Part shown: one piece after another, positions 1-9,511 of the stretch
How positions within the stretch are numbered: position 1 is the stretch's first letter
How the letters are laid out: every line of letters begins with the position of its first letter
Assembly (NCBI GenBank): GCA_903858015.1
Contig: CAIOGZ010000012.1
Location: forward strand, 1 to 64,000
Source: an uncultured cyanobacterium
Lineage (GTDB): Bacteria > Cyanobacteriota > Cyanobacteriia > PCC-6307 > Cyanobiaceae
Reading direction: 5' to 3'
DNA: 64,000 bases
Notes under the pieces: generated by a model
What the model was told of the DNA's origin: nothing
Seen by the model: the letters and a program-made list of their open reading frames with translations, nothing else
The model's database searches: none
Program-made: the position numbers and the translations under genes

Positions 1-140
1 CAGCCGCCCAGCGCCAGGTAGGCGGTGGGGAACAGCAGCAGCCCGGACCAACCAACGAAAACGAAGCGGTCGCGCTTGAGCCAGTCGTCGAGGACGTCGA
101 ACCATCCCCGCTGGGGCAAGCGCCCTGCAGCGATCGTCAT
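1..140 (-). CDS. psbD: Photosystem II D2 protein, N-terminal part (cut by window edge)
   Basis: Reading leftward from an ATG at 140, the first 46 codons begin [20 protein letters not shown] and continue through the first hydrophobic stretch ([16 protein letters not shown]). This is the conserved cytoplasmic start and first membrane helix of D2, which with D1 forms the photosystem II reaction centre in the thylakoid and binds the pigments, pheophytin and plastoquinone QA. The rest lies outside the window; psbC normally follows and overlaps it. The upstream region (141-410) is shared with the divergent UPF0367 gene and holds an HLR1-like motif. Identification is very secure. Confidence 0.97.
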   Translation of the reverse strand, partial: MTIAAGRLPQRGWFDVLDDWLKRDRFVFVGWSGLLLFPTAYLALGG

Positions 141-148
141 GAGGGAGC

Positions 149-166
149 TTAACGAAGCTTTACACC
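149..166. promoter_or_regulatory. HLR1-like direct repeat in front of psbD
   Basis: TTAACGAA-GC-TTTACACC sits 9 bp upstream of the psbD start codon. It resembles the HLR1 site, two imperfect 8-base repeats of the type (G/T)TTACA(T/A)(T/A) separated by two bases, which RpaB binds in high-light-regulated cyanobacterial promoters. Spacing fits and the half-sites match about 6 of 8 positions each. RpaB is encoded at 9512-10258. This is a motif match by eye only, and its closeness to the start codon would suit a repressor site. Confidence 0.3.
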
Positions 167-410
167 CGCCATCGTACGGGGACAGCGGGCCTCGGTGCGG
201 CGATCCGATCCAAGGATCGGCAGGAATGGGCAAATTTGCCTATGGACCTTGACAACCAGGCCCCCCGGCGCCGCTGCGATCAGGATTTGGCCCCAGCGCC
301 AAGCGCTGCGCTGCTGCTGCCCAGCGCCACCCCGTTCCGCCAGAGTGGCCGGAGTGCTCCACCGCCCGCTGCGGTGGCCCTGCCCAAGCCCGTTCTTTCC
401 GAGCCAGTCC

Positions 411-674
411 ATGTACGTCGTCGAGCTTTCCCTCCGGCTCAGCCCCATGCCGATCGCGGTGCAACGCAAGGAAAAGGAGGCCGCCCTGGCTCTCTACCGC
501 GAGGTGCACCAAGCCATTGAATCTGGCCACCCCAAGGTGCTGGAGCTGCTTTGTGAAAAAGATGAGCACAAGCACATCAGTTTGCTGAGCAATGAAATCG
601 TGGCCGTCCAGACCTACGAAAAATCGGCCGCCTCCAGCGGCAGCAAGCGCCCCGGCTTCAGCCTCGACGGCTGA
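411..674 (+). CDS. UPF0367 family small conserved cyanobacterial protein
   Basis: An 87-residue protein beginning [20 protein letters not shown]. It has the features I associate with the cyanobacterial UPF0367 family: an MPI/LxVQRK segment near the N-terminus, a central LLCEKDEHK, an [15 protein letters not shown] stretch and a basic tail ending RPGFSLDG. No signal peptide or membrane segment is visible, so it is probably cytoplasmic. Function is unknown. It diverges from psbD, and the ABC ATPase gene begins about 30 bp downstream on the same strand. The ATG at 411 gives the usual family length; longer frames reading through here are shadows. Confidence 0.8.
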   Translation: MYVVELSLRLSPMPIAVQRKEKEAALALYREVHQAIESGHPKVLELLCEKDEHKHISLLSNEIVAVQTYEKSAASSGSKRPGFSLDG

Positions 675-702
675 ACCGCGTTTCCCCATCCCTTCCGATC
701 CG

Positions 703-1431
703 TTGTCCCTCCGGTCCGAGCCTGGTCCGTCCCCGGCGTCCCCCAGCCCCCCACCGCTGCTCTGCATTGCTGACCTCGCCTTCCGCTGGCGCAGCGGCCA
801 CCCCGCCATCGAAAGCTGCAGCCTGCAGATCCCCAGACCGGGCTTGTGGATGCTGGTGGGCAGCAACGGCAGCGGCAAAAGCACCCTCCTGCGCCTGATC
901 GCCGGGCTGCTCCAAGCCGATGGCGGCACAATCCACACGGCCCTCAAGCCGGCCCTTGTGTTCCAAAATCCCGACCACCAACTGCTGCTGCCGAGCTGTG
1001 GCAGCGACCTCCAACTCGGGCTCCCCCCCGGCCTAAGCGCTGGGCAGCGCAACGCCCGCATGCTGCAGGCCCTGGACCAGGTGGGGCTGAGCGGGCTGGA
1101 ACAGCGGCCGATCCACACCCTGAGCGGGGGCCAAAAGCAGCGACTGGCAATCGCCGGAGCCCTGGCCAGCGATGCCGGCCTGCTGCTGCTCGATGAGCCC
1201 ACCGCCCTGCTGGATCCCGAGAGCCAGCGGGAGGTGTTGGCCCTGATCCGCCAACTCTGCAGTCGCTCCGAGCGGCCGCTCACCGCCCTCTGGATCACCC
1301 ATCGGCTCGAGGAGCTCGACAGCTGTGATGCCGCTGCCCGCATGGAGGCGGGTCGGGCAGGGCCCTGGCTGCGGGCCGCCCAGCTGCGGGCCAGCCTCCC
1401 CCCCTTGCCCAGCGGCAGGGCGAAAAGGTAG
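703..1431 (+). CDS. ABC transporter ATP-binding protein (EcfA/CbiO-like)
   Basis: An ATPase subunit with every nucleotide-binding motif visible: Walker A GSNGSGKST, Q-loop VFQNPDHQ, signature LSGGQKQRLAIAGAL, Walker B LLLLDEP and switch histidine ITHRLEEL. The VFQNPDHQLLLP wording around the Q-loop is typical of energy-coupling-factor and cobalt/nickel (CbiO-type) ATPases. No permease or substrate-binding gene is adjacent, so the substrate cannot be told. The start is uncertain: a TTG at 703 begins after the UPF0367 stop, whereas an ATG at 592 would add 37 proline/alanine-rich residues inside that gene. Cyanobacteria carry several such orphan subunits. Confidence 0.85.
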   Translation: MSLRSEPGPSPASPSPPPLLCIADLAFRWRSGHPAIESCSLQIPRPGLWMLVGSNGSGKSTLLRLIAGLLQADGGTIHTALKPALVFQNPDHQLLLPSCGSDLQLGLPPGLSAGQRNARMLQALDQVGLSGLEQRPIHTLSGGQKQRLAIAGALASDAGLLLLDEPTALLDPESQREVLALIRQLCSRSERPLTALWITHRLEELDSCDAAARMEAGRAGPWLRAAQLRASLPPLPSGRAKR

Positions 1432-1458
1432 GCTCCAGCAGTCCGCCCAGGCGGCCAT

Positions 1459-1530
1459 TCCTCGGTAGCTCAGTGGTAGAGCGGTCGGCTGTTAACCGAT
1501 TGGTCGCAGGTTCGAATCCCGCCCGGGGAG
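1459..1530 (+). tRNA. tRNA-Asn (GTT anticodon)
   Basis: A 72-base cloverleaf can be folded by hand. The acceptor stem TCCTCGG pairs with CCGGGGA plus discriminator G, with one U-G pair. The D arm is GCTCAGTGGTAGAGC, the anticodon stem GTCGG/CCGAT with loop CTGTTAA (anticodon GTT), and the T arm is GCAGG-TTCGAAT-CCCGC. The T stem has an A51-C63 mismatch where A-U would be expected. CCA is not encoded. It stands alone between the ABC ATPase gene and rpaA. Confidence 0.95.
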
Positions 1531-1985
1531 TTTTGAAGGTGTTGGTGCTGGCGGCTTGCACCCCCTTAGCCGGCCATCCAAGGGCTGGGCTGAAGCGATC
1601 TCAACCGGTCGCTGCCGTCCAGGCCAGCAATGGCTGCAAGCGATGGCAGCTTGCCGATCGCTCGCTGCCGCGGCCAACCGCCCCAGCGGCGCCGCAGCGC
1701 CAGCACAACAACGACAGACGAAGCAAAACACTTCCTGAAGATTCCGCCGCTGGCGGGTCCAACGGCTGGGCCGCTGCCGAGGCCAACAACCTTTTGCCCG
1801 CCTGCCTTTGCGGGGATTCTGCGATCGGGGTGCATAAGCTGTTGGCTGGGCAACGGGCAGGGGGTCTCCCCATAGCTTTCAGGAGGTCTAAAGCTCAGAA
1901 CAAAAGCAAGAGAAGATCTGCCTGTGATGCCTAAGAGTCCGATCCCTACCATTGCCCCGCTCCAGTCGCCAAGCACCCGTCAGCC
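1531..1985. other. Intergenic region, tRNA-Asn to rpaA
   Basis: I find no convincing gene in these 455 bases. Open frames on both strands have arbitrary composition and no recognisable motif. The segment just before rpaA (about 1860-1980) is less GC-rich and likely carries the rpaA promoter, but no clear -35/-10 pair can be named. Confidence 0.6.
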
Positions 1986-2828
1986 ATGAAGCCCTGCATC
2001 CTGCTCATTGAGGACGACAGCGACATGCTCGACTTAGTTGCCGGCCACCTAGAGCATGGCGGCTTTGTGGTGCAGCGGGCCGATGACGGCATCAAGGGCC
2101 AGGCCCTGGCCCTCCAATACGCCCCCGACGTCATCCTGCTCGACCTGATGCTGCCCAAGGTCGACGGCATTACCCTCTGCCAGCGGCTTCGCCGCCATGA
2201 ACGCACCGCCAAGATCCCAATTCTGATGATCACCGCCCTTGGTGGCACCAAAGACAAGGTGAGCGGCTTCAACTCCGGCGCCGACGATTACCTCACCAAA
2301 CCCTTTGATCTCGAAGAGTTGACGGTGCGGGTCAAGGCCCTGCTGCGGCGCAGCGAGCGGGCCCCCCTGACCAGCAAACAGAACGAAATCCTCAGTTACG
2401 GCTGTCTCACCTTGGTACCGGAGCGGTTTGAAGCCATTTGGTTCGATGCCCCCGTTCGGCTCACCCACCTGGAGTTTGAACTGCTCCACTGCCTGCTGCA
2501 GCGGCACGGCCAGACCGTGGCGCCCTCCCTCATCCTGATGGAGGTCTGGGGCTACGAGCCCGATGACGACATCGAGACCATCCGGGTGCACGTGCGCAAA
2601 TTACGCACCAAGCTTGAACCCGATCCCCGCAAGCCCCGCTTCATCAAGACCGTCTACGGAGCGGGCTATTGCCTCGAACTCCCCACTGGCGACCAGCTCG
2701 CCAAGCTCCAGCCTTTGCTCGATTCGGTCCGGGCAGCCCGGACGGCCCTTCAGCCAGATGCGAGCATGAATCCCATACCAATCGGGACGAACTCTGACGC
2801 CAGTAAGGTTACCCTAACCCCAGGCTGA
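1986..2828 (+). CDS. rpaA: OmpR-family response regulator RpaA
   Basis: A two-component response regulator of 280 residues. The receiver domain (about 1-120) has the acidic pair at 10-11, phospho-acceptor D53 in [12 protein letters not shown]83 and K105 in YLTKPFD. The winged-helix DNA-binding domain (about 135-235) includes [18 protein letters not shown] and the recognition region [15 protein letters not shown]. The segment [16 protein letters not shown] and the ending [13 protein letters not shown] are characteristic of RpaA, the clock output regulator acting downstream of SasA and also linked to phycobilisome-photosystem coupling. A poorly conserved tail of about 45 residues follows. RpaB is encoded 6.7 kb away. 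Confidence 0.93.
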   Translation: MKPCILLIEDDSDMLDLVAGHLEHGGFVVQRADDGIKGQALALQYAPDVILLDLMLPKVDGITLCQRLRRHERTAKIPILMITALGGTKDKVSGFNSGADDYLTKPFDLEELTVRVKALLRRSERAPLTSKQNEILSYGCLTLVPERFEAIWFDAPVRLTHLEFELLHCLLQRHGQTVAPSLILMEVWGYEPDDDIETIRVHVRKLRTKLEPDPRKPRFIKTVYGAGYCLELPTGDQLAKLQPLLDSVRAARTALQPDASMNPIPIGTNSDASKVTLTPG

Positions 2829-2866
2829 TCGTTGACGCTGGTTGCAACTGCCCCCGCTCAAGCCCT

Positions 2867-3895
2867 TCATGCCAACAGGGGCGCCAACTCCAACAGCGCC
2901 ACTTCCCAGGCCAGTCGCGGCTGGACGTAGCTGCGGAGCTGATGGCGCAGCCGCTCAAGCCGGCGCAACGGCTCCGGCCGCCCCTGGCGACGCCAGAGGG
3001 CCCATTGCCACCAACCCAGCAGCCAGAGCTGCTGCTCACCATCGAGCTGCTCGCTGAGCTCCCTGGCAAGATGCAGGGCTTCGATCGGATCGGCGCCCAG
3101 GGCCAGCAGGCGATCGGCCAGGCCTGCCGGCAGCATCTGCCACTGGCGGCGATGGGCCAGCAACGCCCCCGGCGATCCGGCCGCCAGATCAGCCAGCTCG
3201 GGGGGATCCGGCAGCTCTAGCAGCGGCCCAGGGGTGGCGTCCCCATCCCCTTGCCCGGGGGGGCCCGCCTGGGGCAACTGGGTGGCCTGGGGCAACCGGG
3301 TGGCCAGAACCGACTGCACCTGATCAGGACTGAGGCGGGCGAAGGGGATCGCCTGGCAGCGGGAACGGATGGTGCTCAGCAGTTGCTCGGGCGCTGCCGT
3401 GATCAGCACCAGCAGACCATCGCCGGGTTCTTCGAGCGTCTTGAGCAGGGCATTGGCCGCCGCCTCGGCCATGGCCTCAGCCCCCTCGAGCACCACCAGG
3501 CAACGGTGGCCCTCCAGCGGCCTGCGGGCCAGGAAACGGGACACCTCCCGCACCTGTTCGAGCCGCAACTGGGGAGCATTGCGGCGGCTCACCCCTTCGG
3601 CCGCCGCCTTCGACACCGCCACCAACTGGCCCTGGTGGGAATAGGTGGGTTCAACCCAGAGCAGATCGGGGTGGTTGCCCTGGGCCAGACGACGGCGCAG
3701 GGCTGGGTCGCCGTCGAGGCAACGGGCAGCCGGGCTGAGCACCCCTTCGAGAAAACGCAGCGTGGCCAAGCGGCGACCCACGCCATCGGGACCGCTGAAC
3801 AGGTAGGCCGGCGCCAACCGTTGCCTCACCAAAGCAGCCTCCAGCAGCCTTACCGCCGCTGCCTGACCGAGAAGTTCGGCGAAGAGTTCAGCCAC
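2867..3895 (-). CDS. holB: DNA polymerase III delta-prime subunit
   Basis: A 342-residue clamp-loader subunit. The AAA+ core (about 1-200) has a degenerate P-loop, SGPDGVGRRLAT, in which the Walker lysine is arginine, plus TLEEPGDGLLVLIT and the SRC motif TIRSRCQAIPF. Loss of the Walker lysine together with retention of SRC is what is expected of delta-prime, which does not hydrolyse ATP. The start is GTG at 3895 and overlaps the last 8 bases of tmk, indicating translational coupling. The tail after residue 200 is Leu/Ala/Gln-rich. The tmk-holB pairing is common in bacteria. Confidence 0.9.
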   Translation of the reverse strand: MAELFAELLGQAAAVRLLEAALVRQRLAPAYLFSGPDGVGRRLATLRFLEGVLSPAARCLDGDPALRRRLAQGNHPDLLWVEPTYSHQGQLVAVSKAAAEGVSRRNAPQLRLEQVREVSRFLARRPLEGHRCLVVLEGAEAMAEAAANALLKTLEEPGDGLLVLITAAPEQLLSTIRSRCQAIPFARLSPDQVQSVLATRLPQATQLPQAGPPGQGDGDATPGPLLELPDPPELADLAAGSPGALLAHRRQWQMLPAGLADRLLALGADPIEALHLARELSEQLDGEQQLWLLGWWQWALWRRQGRPEPLRRLERLRHQLRSYVQPRLAWEVALLELAPLLA

Positions 3896-4652
3896 CGGAG
3901 CGATCCGTAGGGCCCGCAGCCGACGGCGCCAAGACCCGCCCCAGCAGAGTGCAGCAATCGTGGCTCACCGCCCCAACCGCCTGGAGCGCCTCGATCCGCT
4001 GCCAACCCCGCTGCTCAGCGAGGATCGAGAAACCAACCAGCACCCGTTCCAAGAAGGCACTGCCCGCGGCCTCGATCCGGTCAGCGGCCCGACCGCCCCG
4101 CCGCCGTACGGCTTCCTCCAGGGGCAGGGCCAGCCAGAGGGTGAGATCAGGCTCCAGGCCAGCGGTGGCCAATTGCTCCAAGGCGGCAATCCGCTCCAGG
4201 GGTAGACCGCGGCCATAGCCCTGGTAAGCGACGGTGGAGCCGCTGAAGCGATCGCACAGCACCCAATCGCCCGCCTCCAGGGCAGGCCGGATCACGCTGG
4301 CCACATGCTGGGCACGATCGGCCGCGTAGAGCAGCAGCTCGGCATCACTGCAGGGGGCCGCTGCGGCGGGCGGATGGAGCAGAAGCTCCCGCAGGGCCCG
4401 ACCCAGGGGAGTGCCACCCGGTTCCCGACTGGTGATCAACCGGGCGCCAGGCGGCATCAAACCGCTGCTGGGCAACCAGCGGCGCAGCAGCTCCAGCTGG
4501 GTGGTCTTGCCGCAGCCATCAATCCCTTCCAGCACCACAAAGCGGCCCCGACCCGGCTGGCCAACGCACTGGTGCAGGGCTGCCGGCAGGCGCTGCTGCC
4601 GGCTCGGGTCATCGGCTTGCCCTGGTTCGCCCTGCTCAGCCCTGCCGCTCAC
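3888..4652 (-). CDS. tmk: Thymidylate kinase
   Basis: Phosphorylates dTMP to dTDP in the cytoplasm. Visible motifs are the P-loop VVLEGIDGCGKTTQ, the catalytic-base segment ITSREPGGTPLGRALRELLL, CDRFSGSTVAYQGYGRGL and LTLWLALPLEEAVRRR. A GTG at 4652 is chosen as start because the longer frame (ATG at 4700) would run 65 bases into the upstream ATPase gene; even so about 35 residues precede the P-loop core, so a later start is possible. It overlaps the ATPase gene by 17 bases and holB by 8, so the three probably form one operon. Confidence 0.9.
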   Translation of the reverse strand: MSGRAEQGEPGQADDPSRQQRLPAALHQCVGQPGRGRFVVLEGIDGCGKTTQLELLRRWLPSSGLMPPGARLITSREPGGTPLGRALRELLLHPPAAAAPCSDAELLLYAADRAQHVASVIRPALEAGDWVLCDRFSGSTVAYQGYGRGLPLERIAALEQLATAGLEPDLTLWLALPLEEAVRRRGGRAADRIEAAGSAFLERVLVGFSILAEQRGWQRIEALQAVGAVSHDCCTLLGRVLAPSAAGPTDRSGG

Positions 4653-7113
4653 CCCTGCCGCTCTCGATGCTGGTGGAGCCATCCTGCAGCAGTAGGGCAT
4701 TGAGCAGCACCGTGATCGAACTGAGGGCCATCAACAAGGCGGCCAGCGGAGGTGAGAGACGAATCCCAAAGCCTGGCAACAGCACCCCGGCGGCGATCGG
4801 CAACACGATCAGGTTGTAACCAAAAGCCCAGGCCAGGTTCTGGCGCACCTTGACCATGGTCAGTCGGGCGATCTCCAGGGCCTGGAGCAGGCCGTCGAGC
4901 CGGTCGCCCATCACCACCAGATCGGCGGCATCCTGGGCGATCTGGGTGCCGGTGCCAACCGCAATGCCCAGGTCGGCGGCGGCCAGGGCCGGCGCGTCGT
5001 TGAGGCCATCCCCCACCATCGCCACGGTCCCCTGGGCCCGGGCACTGAGGATGCGGGCAAGTTTCTGTTCGGGCCGCAGATCCCAGGCCAGTTCATCGTT
5101 ATTGAGGCCCACCCGGGCGGCCAGCAGCCGTACCGGCCCTTCCCGGTCACCGCTGAGCAAGCCCAGGGCGAATCGCCGCTGGCGCAGGCAAGCCAGGGTG
5201 CTCGCCGCATCGGGCCGGGGGCTGTCTTCCACAGCGATCAAGCCCAGCAGGCTGTCATCCAGCCCCACCGCCAGGATCGAAGCCCCGCCGGCCTCCAGGG
5301 CGGCGTGGCGGGCCTCGGAGCCAGCGTCCACCCTCACCCCGAGGCCCGCGAGCCAAGCCAATCGGCCCACCCGCACCAGAGCGCTGGTTGGCAAGCGGGC
5401 CTCCAAGCCATCACCGGCAAAGGCGCGGGCATCCTGGAGCTCCAGGAGGGTCAGGCCCCGGGTCTGGGCCTCCTGGAGCACCGCCTGGGCCAGGGGATGG
5501 CGACTGTCGCGCTCCAGGCTGGCCGCTAGCTGGAGCAGGCGATCCGCCGCCCCGGCGGAGGTAGCGGCAACGGCGGTGGGTTCCACCGCCTTCACCAAGG
5601 GGCGCCCCAGGGTGAGAGTGCCGGTCTTATCGAACAGCAACGTCTGCAGGCTGGCGGCGGTCTCGATCGCATCGCCCCCACGGAACAGCAGGCCGGCGCG
5701 GGCCGCCCTGCCGGAACCGACACTGATCGCCGCCGGGGTGGCCAGACCCAGCGCACAGGGGCAGGCCACCACCAGCACCGAGATGGCCAGCTGCAGGGCC
5801 AGGGCCAGGGGGGTGCCCGCCGGGCCGGGGCCGCCATGGCCATGGCCTCGGCCCCCATGGGACGCCCCGGCCGCCAGCACCCCAGGCCAGTGCTGGGCCC
5901 CCCAGAGCCACCAGAACACAAACGTGGCCAGGGCCAGCAGCAGCACCCCCAGGGTGAAGCGACCAGCGACGCGGTCGGCCAAGGCCTGGATTGGGGCCTT
6001 GCGCAGCTGGGCCTGCTCCACCAACTGCACGATCCGGGCAAGGGCGCTCTCCGCCCCCCGCCGCAGCACCTCCATCTCCAGGGGGGCCGAAAGATTGAGG
6101 CAGCCCGCCGCCAGTTCACTGCCAACCCCCACGGCCTGGGGAAGGGGTTCACCGGTAAGGGAAGAGGTATCCAGCAGGGAGGTGCCTTGCCGCACCAGAC
6201 CATCCACGGGGATGCGATCGCCCGGCAGCAGCCGCAGCCGATCGCCGGGCCTTAGCCCCCCCACCCGCACGGGCCGCGGCGGCCCCCCATCGACCAGCAA
6301 CAGGGCCTGATCGGGCTGGAGCAGGGTGAGGGCCTCGATCGCCCGGCCGCTGCGGTAGCGGGCCCGCTCTTCGAGATAGCGGCCGGCCAGCACGAAACCC
6401 AGCAACATCACGGCTTCGTTGAAGAAGCAGGGCCAGCCCCCAGCGGGCCAGAGCCAGCCCACCAAGCTGGCCAGATAGGAGCTGACCACCCCCAGCCCCA
6501 CCAGGGTGTCCATGCCGGGGGCCCCGGCCAGGGCGGCACGGCAACCCGCCACCAGAATCGATCGGCCGGGGCCGGCCAAGGCCGCCGTGGCCAGCAGCGC
6601 GTGCAGCCAGGGCTGGGCCAGGGGGCTGGCGGCTAGGCGCCAGACACCGGCATCGGCCAGGTGCCCCAAGCCAGACACCAGCAACAAAACGAGGGCCAGC
6701 AGCAGCTGGCGCCAGCGCTGCCACCAGTGGCGCTCCAGCAGCCGTTGCTGGCGGCTCGGGGCCAGCCCATCCTCAGCGCGGGGCCGCGCCCCAAAGCCGA
6801 GCGTCTCCAGGCTGCGCAACAAACCAGGCAGCCGCTCAGCAGCCCCGTCCACCTCCAGCCAAGCGGTGCGGGTGAGCAGGTTGACGCTGGCCTGACGCAC
6901 ACCCTCTTGCTGGGCCAGCCGTTGCTCCACCGCCCGCACGCAGCCACCGCACTTGAGGCCCTCCAGATCGAGCAGCAGGGTCTGGCCCGCCGCCGAAGCG
7001 GGGCGGGTGGGATCTGGGGAGTCGGGAACCGCAGCGGCCGCAGCGCTGGAGGGCGATGGAGGGGGCAGGGGTGGCCTCGACGGGGCCCCCAGGCTAGGGA
7101 GAACGCAGCGCAA
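4636..7113 (-). CDS. Copper-translocating P-type ATPase (CtaA/PacS type)
   Basis: An 825-residue P1B ATPase. An N-terminal heavy-metal domain with GLKCGGC is followed by membrane helices, the actuator motif SSLTGEP, the intramembrane metal site [12 protein letters not shown], phosphorylation site DKTGTLT, the HP dipeptide in SRHPLAQA, and hinge [27 protein letters not shown] plus CxxC indicates Cu(I). Cyanobacteria have two such pumps, CtaA (plasma membrane) and PacS (thylakoid), which supply plastocyanin; sequence reading alone does not decide between them. The TTG start at 7113 leaves little room for a promoter before ycf3 at 7170, so the true start may be further inside the Pro/Ala-rich leader. 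Confidence 0.92.
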   Translation of the reverse strand: MRCVLPSLGAPSRPPLPPPSPSSAAAAAVPDSPDPTRPASAAGQTLLLDLEGLKCGGCVRAVEQRLAQQEGVRQASVNLLTRTAWLEVDGAAERLPGLLRSLETLGFGARPRAEDGLAPSRQQRLLERHWWQRWRQLLLALVLLLVSGLGHLADAGVWRLAASPLAQPWLHALLATAALAGPGRSILVAGCRAALAGAPGMDTLVGLGVVSSYLASLVGWLWPAGGWPCFFNEAVMLLGFVLAGRYLEERARYRSGRAIEALTLLQPDQALLLVDGGPPRPVRVGGLRPGDRLRLLPGDRIPVDGLVRQGTSLLDTSSLTGEPLPQAVGVGSELAAGCLNLSAPLEMEVLRRGAESALARIVQLVEQAQLRKAPIQALADRVAGRFTLGVLLLALATFVFWWLWGAQHWPGVLAAGASHGGRGHGHGGPGPAGTPLALALQLAISVLVVACPCALGLATPAAISVGSGRAARAGLLFRGGDAIETAASLQTLLFDKTGTLTLGRPLVKAVEPTAVAATSAGAADRLLQLAASLERDSRHPLAQAVLQEAQTRGLTLLELQDARAFAGDGLEARLPTSALVRVGRLAWLAGLGVRVDAGSEARHAALEAGGASILAVGLDDSLLGLIAVEDSPRPDAASTLACLRQRRFALGLLSGDREGPVRLLAARVGLNNDELAWDLRPEQKLARILSARAQGTVAMVGDGLNDAPALAAADLGIAVGTGTQIAQDAADLVVMGDRLDGLLQALEIARLTMVKVRQNLAWAFGYNLIVLPIAAGVLLPGFGIRLSPPLAALLMALSSITVLLNALLLQDGSTSIESGRGERQG

Positions 7114-7169
7114 AACCCAAGCCCGCTGCCGCAGCGGGCAGGATGGTAGGCAGAAACGAACCTGCCACC

Positions 7170-7691
7170 GTGCCCCGCTCGCAACGCAACGACAACTTCA
7201 TCGACAAGAGCTTCACGGTGATGGCCGATCTGATCGTGAAGCTGCTGCCGATCGATCCCAAGGCCAAGGAAGCCTATGTGTACTACCGCGACGGCCTCTC
7301 CGCCCAGAACGATGGCGACTACGCCGAAGCCCTCGACAACTACGAAGAGGCACTGAGGTTGGAGGAAAACGCGATCGATCGTGGTGAGATTCTAAAAAAC
7401 ATGGCGATCATCTTCATGAGCACCGGCGAAGAAGATAAGGCCCTTGATTACTATCGTCAATCACTAGAAGCCAACCCCAATTCCCCATCCTGCCTCAAGA
7501 ACATGGGGCTGATCTACGAGAAATGGGGCCGGATCGCAGCCGAAACCGGAGACCAAGACACCGCCGATCGTTGGTTCGACGAGGCGGCCGAATTCTGGAC
7601 CAAGGCCGTGAAGCTCTACCCCGGCGGTTACCTCGACATCGAAAACTGGCTGAAGTCGTCGGGTCGCAGCAACGTGGACGTGTATTTCTGA
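7170..7691 (+). CDS. ycf3: Photosystem I assembly protein Ycf3
   Basis: A TPR protein required to assemble the photosystem I complex on the thylakoid surface. From a GTG at 7170 the protein reads [20 protein letters not shown], which aligns with the canonical Ycf3 start and gives 173 residues, the usual length; the ATG nine codons upstream is therefore not preferred. Three tetratricopeptide repeats are recognisable (around [62 protein letters not shown] and [13 protein letters not shown]). The C-terminus [21 protein letters not shown] is strongly conserved. Divergent from the copper ATPase and convergent with radA. Confidence 0.95.
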   Translation: MPRSQRNDNFIDKSFTVMADLIVKLLPIDPKAKEAYVYYRDGLSAQNDGDYAEALDNYEEALRLEENAIDRGEILKNMAIIFMSTGEEDKALDYYRQSLEANPNSPSCLKNMGLIYEKWGRIAAETGDQDTADRWFDEAAEFWTKAVKLYPGGYLDIENWLKSSGRSNVDVYF

Positions 7692-7708
7692 TTCTGAGCC
7701 TGTTTGAT

Positions 7709-9184
7709 TCAATCCTGGGCCGGATCCACCCCCAGGGCCAGCACCAGGGCCTCGGCCACACTGCTTGCCTCCAGCACCTGCAGATCCAGCCGCCGGGCCA
7801 GGCTGGCCGGCAGCGCGGTGCGGGGCACCACCGCCCGGCGGAAACCCAGCCGGGCCGCCTCCTGCAAGCGCAAATCCAGCTGCCCCACCGGCCGCAACTG
7901 GCCGCCCAACCCCAGCTCCCCCACCAGCACCGTGCCTTCGGGCAGGGTGAGGTCGCGGTAGCTGGCCACCACCGCCGCGGCCACGCCCAGGTCGGCGGCG
8001 GGTTCTTCCACCTCCAATCCCCCCGCCACGGCCAGATAGCAATCGAAGCGGGAGAGGGGCAGGCCCAGGTGTTTTTCCAGCACGGCCAGGATCTGGTGGA
8101 GACGGTTGGCGGCGATACCGGTGGCGCTGCGCCGGGGGCTGGCGTAGCTGGTGGGACTGACCAAGGCCTGCAATTCCACCACCAGGGGTCGGGTGCCTTC
8201 ACAGGCCACGATCGTGGCGGTGCCAGGGCCGGCGCCACCGAGGAAGAGCTCGCTGGGGTTGGTCACCTCCACCAGGCCGCTGCCCTGCATCTCGAACACC
8301 CCCAATTCGTGGGTGGCTCCAAAGCGATTTTTCACCGCCCGCAGCAGGCGGTGGCTGGCGAAGCGCTCGCCCTCGAAGGTGAGTACGGCATCCACCAGGT
8401 GCTCCAGCACCTTGGGGCCCGCCAACAAGCCCTCCTTGGTGACATGACCCACCAACAGCAAGGCGGTGTGCTGGCGTTTGGCGATTCGCTGCAGGGCCGC
8501 GGCACACTCGCGCACCTGGGCCACCGACCCCGGCGCACTGCCCAATTCGCCATCGTGTAAGGCCTGAATACTGTCGATGATCGCCACGGCGGGGCGCAGG
8601 GCCTCCAATTCCTGCAGCACCAGCTCAAGATCGGTTTCGGCCAGGAGCTGCAGGCCGGCCTGCTGAACGCCTTTGGCAGCCCCATCCGGCTCGCCCTCGA
8701 TGACAACGTCATCCGGCCCAGCGGCCGCCAGGGCTCCAGCCAGCCCGGCCAAACGCCGCCAGCGCAGCTTCACCTGCTGGGCCGATTCTTCGGCACTCAC
8801 GTACAGCACCATCTGGCCACTGGCCATGGTGCGGGCGCACTGGAGCAGCAGGGTGGACTTACCGATACCAGGGTCTCCGCCGAGCAGCACCAGGGAACCG
8901 GGTACGAGCCCGCCGCCGAGCACCCGGTCCAGTTCGCCATAGCCGCTGGCCAGCCGCTGCAGGGGGCGGTCGCCTACGGCGGCGATCGGCTCGGATCGGC
9001 GGGGCCGCCCCTGGGGCTCGGCCGGATCGACGGCGCCCACGGGGCGGCGGCGGCGGTTATCGGTGGCGGCGGCGGCCTGCTCCACCAGGGTGTTCCAGCC
9101 GCCGCAGGCGGCACAACGCCCAAAGTACTGACGGGTGCGGGCGCCACAACTCTGGCAGACGTAGCTGGCGAAGGAACGGGCCAA
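7709..9184 (-). CDS. radA: DNA repair protein RadA
   Basis: A RecA-like ATPase that helps process recombination intermediates. From a TTG at 9184 it begins with the zinc finger YVCQSCGARTRQYFGRCAACGGW. The ATPase core follows, with Walker A GGDPGIGKSTLLLQ, a Walker B-like region VAIIDSIQAL and the KNRFG motif (VKNRFGATHELG) diagnostic of RadA. The C-terminal Lon-protease-like domain includes LAVAGGLEVEEPAADLGVAAAVVAS and ends LGVDPAQD. The predicted 491 residues is close to family length. Upstream in-frame codons are Pro/Ser-rich with no homology, supporting the TTG start beside the zinc finger. Confidence 0.93.
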   Translation of the reverse strand: MARSFASYVCQSCGARTRQYFGRCAACGGWNTLVEQAAAATDNRRRRPVGAVDPAEPQGRPRRSEPIAAVGDRPLQRLASGYGELDRVLGGGLVPGSLVLLGGDPGIGKSTLLLQCARTMASGQMVLYVSAEESAQQVKLRWRRLAGLAGALAAAGPDDVVIEGEPDGAAKGVQQAGLQLLAETDLELVLQELEALRPAVAIIDSIQALHDGELGSAPGSVAQVRECAAALQRIAKRQHTALLLVGHVTKEGLLAGPKVLEHLVDAVLTFEGERFASHRLLRAVKNRFGATHELGVFEMQGSGLVEVTNPSELFLGGAGPGTATIVACEGTRPLVVELQALVSPTSYASPRRSATGIAANRLHQILAVLEKHLGLPLSRFDCYLAVAGGLEVEEPAADLGVAAAVVASYRDLTLPEGTVLVGELGLGGQLRPVGQLDLRLQEAARLGFRRAVVPRTALPASLARRLDLQVLEASSVAEALVLALGVDPAQD

Positions 9185-9511
9185 AGGGAGGGGGAAGGGG
9201 GGGTGAAAGGGAGGGGAAAGGGAGGGGGAGCTGGCAGCGGCGGGCGCAAACCGGCGCGGCCGGCCACTGTGTATGAAGAAAGGTGGCGTTCGGTCAATCC
9301 CACGGCCCCCAGGCCTTTTCAGTGGGTCGGCTAGGAGTAGTGCTTCGGCACTGGGCCGGCAGAGCTGATCGATCCCGATCGGCAGCGGCTGCAAACAAAG
9401 TTGGCGGGATCAGCTCCTGCCAGGATGCTGCGGGGATCCGAACCCTCAACATCCCCTTCCCCGTGGGGATTCAGCCCTGTTCCCAGGCGTGATGCACCGA
9501 CCCCAGGCACG
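9185..9511. promoter_or_regulatory. Divergent promoter region between radA and rpaB
   Basis: 327 bases separate the two divergent start codons. No gene is supported. The radA-proximal part is a G-rich run of GGGAGGGG on the plus strand; the centre (about 9300-9400) is more balanced and is the likely promoter area. No HLR1-like pair was seen here. Confidence 0.4.

Noticed and set aside
240-1343. A 367-codon minus-strand frame over the UPF0367 and ABC ATPase genes
   Set aside because: Antisense shadow of a gene with complete ATPase motifs.
1473-1934. A 153-codon plus-strand frame starting inside tRNA-Asn
   Set aside because: It overlaps the tRNA and shows no recognisable sequence or codon bias.
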